Origin: Lentzea sp. NBRC 102530
GTDB taxonomy: Bacteria; Actinomycetota; Actinomycetes; Mycobacteriales; Pseudonocardiaceae
NCBI RefSeq assembly: GCF_030269365.1
Contig: NZ_BSTF01000001.1
Location: 906,330 to 970,329, forward strand
Direction of reading: 5' to 3'
Length of the DNA: 64,000 nucleotides
Part shown: piece by piece, positions 36,701 through 48,700 of the stretch
How positions within the stretch are numbered: position 1 is the stretch's first letter
Layout: each line of letters opens with the position of its first letter
Notes under the pieces: generated by a model
What the model saw: the letters and a program-made list of their open reading frames with translations, nothing else
What the model was told of the DNA's origin: nothing
The model's database searches: none
Position numbers and translations under genes: made by a program

Positions 36701-39700
36701 GCCGGTCTCCGGATCGCTCAGCTGGCCGTGCCCGACGATCATGTTGACCACGAACGACGGCGGCTTGTTCTGCTCGACGCTCCTGAGCAGCTTGCCGACG
36801 TGCTCCTGCCGCGACGGGATCGGCACGGCGTCCGCCGAGAGCTTCGCGAACGCCTGGTTGTACTTGAAGTCCACCGGGCCGAGGTCGAGCTGGCCGAACT
36901 TGGCGGTCAGGTTCTCGACGTCGGCTGCGAGCGCCGCGTCCTCCTGCCGGGACCTCTTGTCCGCACCGGACGGCTGGGTCTCGGCGTCGCTGTCGTTGTC
37001 GAAGTCCCGCTCGTCGCGCTTCTTGCCGGGACGCGTGTCGCCGTCGTGGCTCTCCCGTGCCCACGTGGTGTCCCGCGGCGTGGTGATCGGGCCGGTGTGG
37101 TCCAGCCTGGTGTCGGGCACCATGACCTGGCTGTTCGCGGTGCGCTCGACGAGCCACAGGTGCCGCGGCCGCAGGCCGGGCTCCTTGCCGTGGACGTCGG
37201 CGCCCATCATGCCGCCGTCGTTCTGGTGCACGCCCGAGTTGGTGTCGTGCTGCTGGAAGACGCGGCTGGTGTCCTTGTACTCGTCCGGGACGCCCAGGTA
37301 GTGCAGCGTCTCGTGGGCCAGGACCTCGGGACTGGTGTCCGGGTTCCAGTGCTTCTGGTCGACGTTGGGGTTCTTCGGGTCGACCTTGATGCTGGTGTGC
37401 GCGTCGGCCTTGTTGTCGACGAACTCCAGGTTCAGGTGGAACTGGTCGCCGCTCGGGAGCCGGTGACCCTGGTTCAGCAACGAGTTCACGCCGTTGGTGG
37501 CGTTGGCCTTCAGCTCGGCCACGACCTCCGCGTGGACCTTCGCGGCGGGGTCGAGGTGCACCTTGACGGTGTACTCCTGCACGAAGTTGCCCGGCGAGGT
37601 CTCGATGCGCCGCAGGTCGTAGTTGATGAGTCCCTTGTAGGACTTCAGCTTCGACGGCGTGCTGTCCGTGCGGACGTCGCGCACGACGACGTCGACGGTC
37701 TTGACGTTCGCGTTCGCCCGGCGGTCGGCCCACGTGCTCGGGTCGGCCGGCTTGCTCGGCGCGAACCAGTCAGCGGTCTTCGCCGGGTCGTGCCGCCACG
37801 ACTCGTCGGTGAGGACGTCCTTGCCCGCGTGGGACTCTCGAGTCGGCGGCGTCATCTTCGGCGGCGCGCCGACCTTCGGCACGTCCCTGCGGCCGTTCGG
37901 GACCGGGGGAGCCGGCGGGGCGTCCGGCGGTGCCGGACGCGACGAGCTCGCCTCGGCACCGGCGCGGCTGGTCTCCGCGGTGTCCTTCGGCGGGGCGGGC
38001 GGCGGCGTGTCGGTGTCCGCGCTGGTGTTCGTCTCGGCGTGCGCCGGCGCGTTGCCGTCCTTCGGCGGGACCGGCGGCGGGGTGGGGTGGTTGAACGAGT
38101 TGATCTCGCCGTCCACCTTCGCCTTGGCGTCCCACCACTTCTGCTGCTCGGCGTCGGCCTTGCGGCGCGCGTCGTCGAGCTTGGTCTCCGCGTCCCTGAT
38201 GTCCTTCTCGGCCTTGGCCTGCTCGTCCACCAGCTTCTGGCGGGCTTCCTCGGCCTTCGTGCGGGCGTCCCGGGCCTCCGCGGCGACCTGCTTGTGCTCC
38301 TGGAGGTCCGTGCGGGCGTCCGCGGCTGCCTGACGCCGGGCGTCGAACTCCGAGCGCGCGTCGGAGAGCTGCTGCTGGGTGTTGATCAGCGCGGTGTGCG
38401 CCGCGTCGGCGTCCTGCTCCAGTTGGGCGATCTGCGCCTCGGGCGCACCCTCGGCCCGCGCGTCGGCGAGCGCGTTGTCGGCCACCTGCGCGTCCTGGCT
38501 GAGCGACACGACCTGGGAGTTGAGGTCCTGGATGGTGGCGCGGGTGGCGGCGGCGTCGGCGATCGCGCCGTCGAACGTCGTCTGGAACGGCGTGACGTCG
38601 TTCTCGGCGTTGAGGTGCGTCTCGATCGCCGTGTTCGCCTTGACCGAGGCCTCGGTGAGCGGCGTCTCGGTCCGCGCCATCACGGCCGCGGCCTCGTTGA
38701 TCCTGTCCTGCGCCTCGTGCCGGGCGTCCTCGACGGCCTTCTCGGCGGTCCGCCAGTCGTCGGCCGCCTTCTTGACCTCGGTCTGCGCGTTCTTCACCGA
38801 GTCGCTGAGCGGCTGCTTCAGCACCGCCTCGACCTCGGCGGCGGGCATCCGCACACCGGCCGAACCGGGCACCGTCAGGTCCACGACACCGGTCTTGCCG
38901 CCGATCGTCGCCACCACGCGGTACTCGACGTCGAACTGCACGAGACCGCTGCGGGACTTGTCCGCCGGCTTGACGTTGCCGCTCGAGGACTGCGACGGGT
39001 TGCCGGACACCGCGGCGGAGTCCTCCCCGCCGTGCCGTCCCTCGACACCGCCGGTGCCGAAGTTGACCGTGTCCTTCGGGTCGGTGCCCTGCTTGACCGC
39101 GGCGCTGCCCTGCGCGAGACCCACCGACACGTCGGCGGTCTCGGACACCTTGGCCTCGCTGGAGGTCTCGGACGACCTCGTGTCGAGCGGACGCTCGATC
39201 TTGACGTCGTCGCTGAGCGACCCGAGCTGCGGGTTGACGAGCTTCGCGTACACCTTGACGTCGGCGTCCTGCCCGAACGTCAGCGCCGCCTCCTTGAGGC
39301 CCGGCACGTCGAGCGGGCCGGACAGCATCGACGGCAGGTGCGGCTGCAGGTTCTCCGGGCTGAGCGTGGCGAACAGGGCGTTGAGCGAGCCCGTTCCCTT
39401 GCCGGTCAGGCCCTTGCCCGCGCCCGCCTCCGTCATCGCCTTCACCGCGGCGTCGCGCAGGTCCTTCGCGCCGCGCAGGTTCTCGACCGACGCGGTGGAG
39501 GGCAGCTGCGAGGCACGGGTGTCCTGCTGGAACGCGGACGTCGCCGCGTCGGTGCCGAACTCGGCGCCCCGCCGGGAGGACGCGGACATGTACGGCTGCG
39601 GTGCCGCACCACCGGCGATCTTCTGGTTGTCCGCGTGCGTGCGGACCTTCATCTCCTGCGGGCCGCTCTCCGCCCTCGCGACGAGCTGGTCGCCCTTCTC

Positions 39701-42700
39701 GACGACGATCTCGAACTCGACCGGCACGCTGTACTGCGCGGCCGGCCCGCTGGCCGTGCGGCTGTGGCTGAAGCCCTCGGTCGTGGAGTTGGTCAGCGAA
39801 CTGCTCGTGCTGCCACCGACGTTCACGCCCGCGGCGACACCCGCGGTGCCCGAGACGGCGGGGTTCGCGCTGCCCGGCGAGGCCAGGCCCGGCGCCCGCA
39901 GCCCGGCGCCCCAGCCGGTGCCGCGGCTGACGCCGTCACTGTCCTTCCTGGACCCGCCGACGTTGTGGGACATGTCCACGCCGTCGTTGACGACCTGCTC
40001 GAACTTCGGCGTGCCGGCCTTGGCCTTCAGCGTGACCTGGTAGGAGTCCTTGCCGAACGTGCCGGGCTGGTGCACCAGCAGCGGAACGCCGCCGTCGAGC
40101 GCGCTGTCGATCATCGCCTTGACGCTCGACGGCGAGTTCAGGTCGACGATGCGCTGCAGGTTGCTCATCGAGTCCTGGAGGACCGAGTCCGGGATCAGCG
40201 GGTCGCTGCCGAACTTCTTGGTCTTCGTGGACAGCTCGGTGGTGAGCTTGTTGACCGCGGCGGAGAGGTCGGGGACCGACTCCACGTTGGACAGACCCAG
40301 CGCACCGGGCTCGTTGGTCGCCACCGTCGACGGCGGCGCCATCTTGCCGAAGTCCGGCTTCGGCACGCTCGACTCGACCTTGGGCAACGCGCCCAGGTCG
40401 CGCGCGACGTCCTCGGACACGCGCACGAAGATCGACTTCGGCATGTCCACCGTGACGCCCTCGGCGTTCGGCGTGCCGCCGTGCAGGAAGTTCCCGGCGC
40501 GGCTCTCGCCGACGATCGTGAACTCGGCGTCGATCTGGACCAGCACGGTCCGCGCCTCGCCGGAGGTGCTGCGGCCGCGGTCGACGTTGCCGCCGATCTC
40601 GTTCGACCTGGTCTTGCTGTCCGACCACGGCGTGATCTTCGCGGTCGCCGCGACACCACCGGAACCGCTCGGGTTCGAGGGCGTGCCGGCGGGCGGCGGG
40701 GTGACGTTCGGCCGCACCGGCACGTTGATGCCGGCGGTGAGGTCGACGGACCGGGAGGTCGTGGACGACTCACCGGCCTTGTAGCCGCCGCTGACCGAGT
40801 TGTCCGTGCCGGTGGTGTCCGAGATGGCCACCAGCTGCGCCTTGCCCAGCTTGACGGACATGCCGATGGCGCCGGAACGGTCGGTGACGCGGCGGTCGTA
40901 CTTGAGCCCCTGCTCCTGCACGCCGGTCTCGATGAGCCGCTGCAGGTTCGCCTTGATGTTCTCCGGGGCGAACATCTTGTCGATCTGCGCCCGCGACGCG
41001 GTGCCCGGCGTGGTCAGGGCGGAGTCGCCCTTGGCCGCCGCGTCGAGCGCCTTGATCGCCTGGTCCCGCAACGCGGTCGTGTTCGCGACCGCCTCGACGT
41101 TGAGGAACTCCGGCGACTTCGGCCGTGCGGCCTCCGGCGCCAGCAGCTTCTTGACGGTGGGCGCGTCGTCGAGCCGGGTCACCGTCGGGTCGCCCGGCTT
41201 GAAGCCGTCGCCAGGGTTGTTGCTGAGGGTCGCGCCGTCCTGCACCCACAGGTTGACGTTGCCCTCGATCTTGGGCAGCTTCGGGTCGCCGGTCCTGGCG
41301 ACCGTGGTCACCTCGGGCGAGTGGAAACCGGGCGCGCCGGGCACGATCGTGCGCACCCACGTGCGCGGCCGGGTGAAGGTCGTGATCTCGACCTCGAACT
41401 CGACGTCGTTGGAGAACACCTGCGAGTCCGGGCTGCCCGACTGCGCGTTCGTGGCCGAGACCGCCGGGCCCGCCGAGGTCTTGTCCGTCCACGAGTGGCT
41501 GTAGGACACACCGGCCTGCGGCGACGGGTTGAGCGCGGCGACCCCGGTCTTCACCGGGATGTTCACCCTGCCCTGCACGCCACCGGTCCAGCCCTTGGTG
41601 GTGCTGGTGTTGGCGTCGAGCTTCGGGCCCGTCGTCGTGGAGTCGCTGACGGCGTGCTGGTCGGCCTTGCCGAGGTGCTGCGGGTTGCTGAGCTTCGCCT
41701 TGACCGTGACGTTCACGTAGGTGTTCGTCGTCTTGCCGGTGTTCTTCAGCTGCACCTGGACGCCGGGCCCGAGCAGGCTGTCCATGTTCGCCTTGAGCGC
41801 GGCGGGGGACAGGTTCGCGGTGATCTTGCGCTGGTTCGCGAGCTGTTCGGCGACGTCGGAGTAGCCCTGGCCCTTGCGCGGCTCCGCGTTCGGGTTGTTC
41901 CACTGCGGCAGGAACTTCCGCAGGCCGGGGATGTCCTTGAGCGCGCCCTCGACCTGGCCCTGGACCTTGTTGGCGGCCGCGAACTCGCCGACCTTCGCGT
42001 TGCCGGTGGCGATCGTGTCGGCGACGAACGGCGGCAGGAACTTCGTGTTCGCCGTCGCCGGGTCGGTGATCGTGTTCCTGGTGTCCGGCGTCGTGACCAG
42101 GCCCACCGCGCCGGCCTCGTTGAGGCCCATCCGCATGTGGGTCGTGACGTCCATCTTCACGCTCTCACCGGAGGGCGTGCGGACCTCGACCTCGGCCGTG
42201 ACCTCGTACAGGCCGGTTTCGGCCTTCACGCCGATGCCGGTCTTGTGGTTGCTGCTCGATCCCGCGCTGACGCCCTCGGCGGTGCGCGCCGAGTAGGTGA
42301 CGGTCGCGCCGACCGTGCCGGTGACGGTGCCGGGCACACCGATGTTGGCGCCGATGCCCGCGTTCGCGTCGAACCCGGTCTTGGTGGACGCGGACACGCT
42401 GCTGCCCCAGGCGGAGGTGTCCTTCAGGTCCAACGCGGCGCTGTCGTGCGTGCCGACGAGCTTCGCTTCCTTGAGCGTCGCCTTCATCTGGACCGCGCCG
42501 CCCTTGCTGGCGTGCGGGCTGACGAGGTCGGGCGACGTCACGAAGCCGCCGAGCATCGCGGGCAGGTTGTTGCGGATCGAGGTGGGGCTCAGGAAGTTCT
42601 GCAGCGCCTCCCGGCCGGGCGAGCCGACCTTCGTGATCGACGGGTGCAGCTTCGCGGCCACGTCGGTGAACGCCTTGCCGGAGTCCTTGACCACCACGGC

Positions 42701-45700
42701 TTCCGGCACCGCGTTCTCGACCTTGGTACCCCACTCCGCGTCGGCGGGCTTGACCGCCGGCGTGGTCTGGGGGGTGTCGACCAGCGTGCTGAGGTCCGTC
42801 GGGACCTGCAGCGTGACGTTGGTGCCGGTGTTCACGGTCGTGGACGGCTTCGGGTTGCCGCTGGCGTCCCTGAGCGTGATCTCGTACGAGACCGGCGTCT
42901 TGACGGTCTTGGAGCCCTCGCCGGACTTGATGGCGCGCGCTTCGGTCGTGGTGTTCGTGGTCGACTGCGAGACCGCGGGCGTCGCGATGGCGGCCTTGCC
43001 GCCGACCGAGCCGTACGGGCCCGCCGCGACACCGGCCGTCACCGCGCCGCCGACGTCGTTGGACGTGGCGATGGTGTTCGTCGTCGAGGACGCGGCGGCG
43101 GCCTGGAAGTTCTTGTCCACCTTGGTGTCCGCGTCGGCGGTCACCTCGGTCGTGGCGTCCGCGCGCATCTCCGCGCGGATGTTCGCCTCGAACCACTTGC
43201 CGTCGAGCTGCACCTGGAAGTTGCGGCCGGTGTCGAGGAACGTCTCGAAGTCGTTCTCGAGGGCGGCCTTGATGCGCGCCTGGTCGTTCGGCTTCAGGGT
43301 GTCGATGCTGCCGACGACCGCGTCGGCGCCCTTGACGTCGACCGGCGTGATCGAGCCCAGCGCCTTGTTGTCCTGGAAGAAGCTCGGCAGGTTCGTGCCG
43401 GGGACCTGGCCGACGGGCTGCGGAGCCGTCGTGGTCATCGGGATGGCCGGGCTCGGCTTCGGCGGCGCGGGACGGGTCTGGACGTCGGCGTCGGTGTCGG
43501 TGTCGGTGTCCACGTCCATGTCGGCGGGCGCCGACCGGGTGTCCGTCTCGGGCTTCGGCGGCGCGGGACGGGTGTCCGCGTCCATGTCCACGTCGCCGTC
43601 ACCGTCGCGCGTGGAGTCGTCACCGTCGCGCGTGGAGTCCCGGTCGCCGGGGCCCGTCGGGCCGTCGCTCATCTCGTTGGGCCGCGGCGGGTTCTCCGGG
43701 TCGTGCGGGGTGAACCTGGTCCTGCCGTTGTCGTTCGGGTGCGCGTCGACGTGGATCGCCGTCGCGGGGTCGAACGTCGGCGGCTGCCAGTTCTCGATCT
43801 CCTCCAGCTTCTTCTTCGACATGCCCGGCTTGATCTCGGGCCTGGGCTCGAAGAACGGCTCGACGGTCGTGGTCGCGCCGTTCGGGCCGTGGATCGTGAT
43901 CGGGCGGCCGATGTCGGTCGCGAGCAGCTTGGCGGCCAGCACCTCGGCCTGCGCCAGCTTGGCGTTCTCGGCCTTCTGCTCGGCCTTGTTCTCCGCGTCG
44001 TACCGGGCCTTCTCGGCTTCCGACAGCGGCTGGTGGTCCGGGTCCTCGATGCTGTTGTCGACCTCGACGTCACCGCTGCCCGGCTGGTACTTCGGGTCGA
44101 TGGGGTCCGGCGTCAGCGGGCCGGGCTCGAGCAGCGAGCTGACCAGGTGGCCGTTCTCCAGCCGGTGCTGCTGGTTGAAGTCCGCGATCTGGTCGACGAT
44201 CCCGGGCGTGGACGTCCAGCCGGTCTCGACGGCACCGGCGCGCAGGTCCGTCGCGGACTTGACGTCGGTGATGGCCGGGTCGGCGACCATCGCGTCGTGC
44301 ACGGCGCTGAAGATGCCGTCCGGCCGCGGGTCACCGGCGTACGGCAGCGCCCCGTGCTGGAGCGTGCCGAACTGGCGCGTGACGGTGCTGGGGTTGGTCG
44401 ACATCGCCAGGTTCAGCAACGCGGCCATCTTCTCCCGCTTCGCGGCGGGATCGATGCCGATGCTCCCGTGGCCGGAAACGGGCGTGGAGACGGCCGGGCT
44501 GAGCTTGTTCTTGTTCGGCTCGCCGAGGAACTTCTTGTCCCCCGCCGAGGGGTTCCAGCCGCCCTGCGGTTCGGCCTTCTTCTTGTGGACGCCGGAGTTC
44601 TCGTCGAACTCGTAGCTGTGGGTCGTGACCTGCTGCGCTTCGCGCTTCTCGTGCGGCTTGAGCTTGGCGCCGGTCTTCGCTTCGCCCTTGTCGTCGAGCG
44701 GCCCGAAGGCGTCGCGGATCTTCGCGACGGACACGCCGCTCTTGGCCGCGCGGTCCTCGAACATGCGCGACGTCACCGAGGTGAGCACGTCGTGCGACTG
44801 CGGGAGCTCCGCCCCCTTGGTCTGGGCGAAGGTGTGGGCGAGCCGGGACAGGTCGGTGCTGACCGCGCCGTCGACGAAGTCGCTGGTGAAGTTCTCGCCG
44901 CGGTAGGGGTTGCGGTTGTTCCTCAGGTCGACCGCGATGCCCGAGTCGACGATGCTCTGGTTGAGGATCTTGTCGACCGCGGCGTCCACCGCCGCCTGGG
45001 GCGCGTTGGGCGCGTTCGCCGTGAGCTCGGCCCTGATCTCAGCGGCCTTCCGGTCGATCTGGGCGATCGAGTCGTCGATCGACTCGAGGGTCTTCTGCTG
45101 GGCGGGGCTCGCCCCCTCCGGCTGCCTCGCGATGTCCGCTTCCAGCTTCGCCTTGGCTTCTTCGAGCGCCCGCGTCGGGCTCGCCGGTGGCGGCAGCTGG
45201 TTCTCGTGGATGTCGACGACCTCGGCGCCCGCGAACTCGTTGATCGACGCGCTGAGTCCGCCGAACTCGTTGCCGTCGGGGCCGAACTTCACGTCGTGGT
45301 CGACGACCGCGACGTTGCCGTCCATGAACAGGTTGGGCTCGGGCGAGTACGGCAGCATCGGACTGGAGTCCTTCTGCCGATCGCGCGCGTCCATGTCGTC
45401 GCTGATCGCCTTTTGGAACTTGTCGACGAAGTCGGGGCTGTTGAGGAAGTCCTCGGTGGCCCGGATCGGCTCGAGAGCGGCGTCCTTCTCCTCGCGGGTC
45501 AGGAAGTCGTTCTTCTCGATCGCGTCGCGGTCCTTCTGGATGCGCGCCTGCGTGTCCGTCTTGAGCTGCACCGGGTCGCCGACGCGGTAGCCGCCCGAGT
45601 ACAACAGGGGGCGGTTCGGACCGGCCGGCGTGTTCATCGACTCGGCGACGTGGTTGAAGATGTCCTTCGGCGGTGCGCCGTCCGGCGTCTTCACCGTGCG

Positions 45701-48700
45701 CGAGCCGTTGTCGAAGTCCTGGAACGAGATGTACGGGTGCGTGCCCTTGCCGTTCATCGCGCCGACCGCGAACTCGTTGGCAGAGCTGTGCATCGTCTCG
45801 TTGCGCATGGTGCCGAACGGGAAGTCGCCGTCGAACGTCGTCAACGGCACCAGCGCGATCGGCTCGGTGCGGCCCGCGTTCGTGATCGAGTCGTTCGCGG
45901 TGTTGATGCTGTTGGTGATGTCGGGGCCGGTGCCGGTGGGACCGTTGACACCGATGACGAACACGATGTCCTTGGCGAGCGGGCCGGCGTCCCGGGTGAT
46001 GGCGTCGATGACCGTGTTGACGTTGGTCTTCGGGTCGTTCAGCTGCGTGTGGCTGACGATCATGTTGACCACGAACGAAGGAGGCTTGCCGCCCTCGACG
46101 CTCTCCTTGAGCTTGGCGAGGTAGTTGTCCCTGGTGGGGACGTCGAAGCCGCCGTTCGCGAGGTCCCGGAACGCCTGGTTGTAGACGACGTTCTGGTTCG
46201 TCATGGCGTTGACCGCGCTGTCGACGGCGGCCTGGGTGTCCGCGTCGAGCGCGGGCTGGTCGACCTCCATCGCGGTGTCCGCGTCGCTGTCCACCGTGGA
46301 CGGACCGGCTTCGGTGCTCGGGCCCGCGACGTTGTCCGGGTCGAACTCCGGCCCGTCGTGCTTCGTCCTCTTGGCGCTGGGTTCGGCGTCGGCGTTGGTG
46401 TCGGCGTTGAGGTCGATGCCGCCGACGTCACCGAGGTCGCTGTCCTCGGAGTGAGCGCGCTTCGCGGGACGGGTGTCCACGTCGGCGTTCGCGTCGATGT
46501 CCGGGTTCGGCGAGGCGTTGGTGCCGGTGTTGGCGTCGGTGTTGGCGCCGGGTGCCGGAGACGAGCTCCTCGGCGTCCAGTCCGCGGGCGGCGGCACGGT
46601 GGCCGGGCCGGCCGGGTTGATCGTGGTGTCGGGCACCATGACCTGGCTGTGGGCCGTGCGCTCGATCAGCCACAGGTGCCGCGGCCGGATGCCGGGGTCG
46701 GGCAGGTGGACGTCGGCGCCCATGAGGCCGCCGTCGTTCTGGTGCACGCCCGAGTTGGTGTCGTGCTGCTGGAAGACCCGGCTGGTGTCCTTGTACTCGT
46801 CCGGGATGCCCAGGTAGTGCAGCGTCTCGTGCGCCAGGACCTCGGGGCTCGTCTGCGTGCCCCAGTGGGTCTGGTCCGGGTTGGTCGTCTTCGGGTCGAC
46901 CTTGATGCTGGTGTGCGCGTCGGCCTTGTTGTCGGTGAACTCCAGGTTCAGGTGGAACTGGTCACCGCTGGGCAGCCGGTTGCCGTTGTTCAGCAGGTTG
47001 TTGACGCCGTTGGTGGCGTTCTCCTTGACCTTCGCGATCTGCTCCGCCGTCATGTTCGCGGCGGGGTCGAGGTGCACCTTGACGGTGTACTCCTGCACGA
47101 AGTTGCCGGGCGTGGTCTCGATCCGGCGCAGGTCGTAGTTGATGAGTCCCTGGTAGGACTTGATCTTCGACGGCGTGCTGTCCGTGCGGACGTCGTGCAC
47201 GACCTGGTTGACCGTGCGCACGTCGGTGTCGTTGCGGCGGTCCGCCCAGGTGCTGCGGTCGGCCGGGTTGTTCGGGTTCGACCACTCCGCGCTCCTGGCG
47301 GGGTCGTGGCGCCACGACTCGTCGGTGAGGACGTCCTTGCCCGCGTGGGACTCCGGCGTCGGCGGCGTCATGGCCGGCGGGGCGCCGACCTTCGGGATGT
47401 CGCTCCGCGTGCCGTCCGGGTTCGCGTTCGGTGCAGGGGGAGCCATCGGCGGTGCGGGCGGCGGCGCGGGACGCGCGTCGCCGTTCTGCCGCGCTTCCTG
47501 GACGTCCTGGGTGAAGTTCCGCAGGCCCTCCAGGTGGCTGACGTCGTGGCCACCCGCCCGGGCGTGCTCGATCTGCTGGTCGAGGTGCGCCTGCACGGTC
47601 GCGATGTCCGCGTCGCTGAACTGGCGCCAGCCGTAGGAGTTCGGGTCCGCGGGCTGTTGCAGCGCGTACGAGGTGAGAGCCGCGTCCCGATTGTTCGTGA
47701 ACTGGTCGACCCGTTCCTGGGCGCGCTGGACGTCGCGGTCGGCCTGCTCCTGGCGGGCCGCCTTCTCGTCGAGCATGTCCTGCGTCTTGAGCGCGTCGGG
47801 GATCAGGTCGGCGGCGTTCCACCGGTTGCGCGCGGCCTCGGCCCTCTCCAGGCCCCGCTGCGCGGACTGCGCCTGCGCGTCGTAGACCGAGGGACCGCCG
47901 ATGGACCGGGTGTTGGTGTCGATCTGGGTCTGGATCGCGGCAGCGCGCTCCGGGTTGCCGCTGTACGCCGGGTTCTGCTGCATCTCGCGCAGCGCGTTGT
48001 TGTCGAGGCCGTACAGGGACGCCTCGAACGACTGCTGCGGCGTGCCCTCCTGCACGGGGCCGAAGCCGCCGGGGACGTTGAGGTCCACGTCCGCGACCGC
48101 GGGCCGGTTCGCCGGGTCCTGCATGAACGGCGGGCGCGGCCGGGGTTCCGGTGCCGGTGCGGGCTGGGCCTGCTCGTTCTGCTCGACCTGGGCGTCGTTG
48201 CCGGACTCGACCGACGCCGCGTCGTTCTGCTCGGCGTTCTGGGCGTCGTTCTGCTCGACGGCGGGGTCGATCGCCTGGATCGGGCCGCCCTCGTCACCGA
48301 TCCGGATGTCCCGCAACGTCTCGGCCAGCCGGTCGAGGTCGGGGTTCGTCTGCCCGGCGGCGTGCGCGTCGTTGATCAGGTTCGTGACGTGGTTCTCCAG
48401 CGCCACGACGTCCCGCGGCGACATCGACTGCCAGCCGGGGGCGTTCACGTCGGCGGGCAGGTTCAGCGCGTACGAGGTGAGCGCGTCGCCGCGGTCGAAC
48501 GTGAGCCGGTTCAGCTCGTTGTTGAGCTGCATCTCCTGCAGCCTGAGGTTCTGCTGCTCCGCCTGGCGCGCGGCCTGGTCGGTCTTCATCAGGTCGGACT
48601 TCCACGCGTCCGGCAGCGTGTCGGTGAGGCGCTTCAGGTCGTTGATCTGGTTGCGCGTCTCCTTGGCCTGGTTCTGCAGGTCCTTGAGCTGCCCCTCGAT

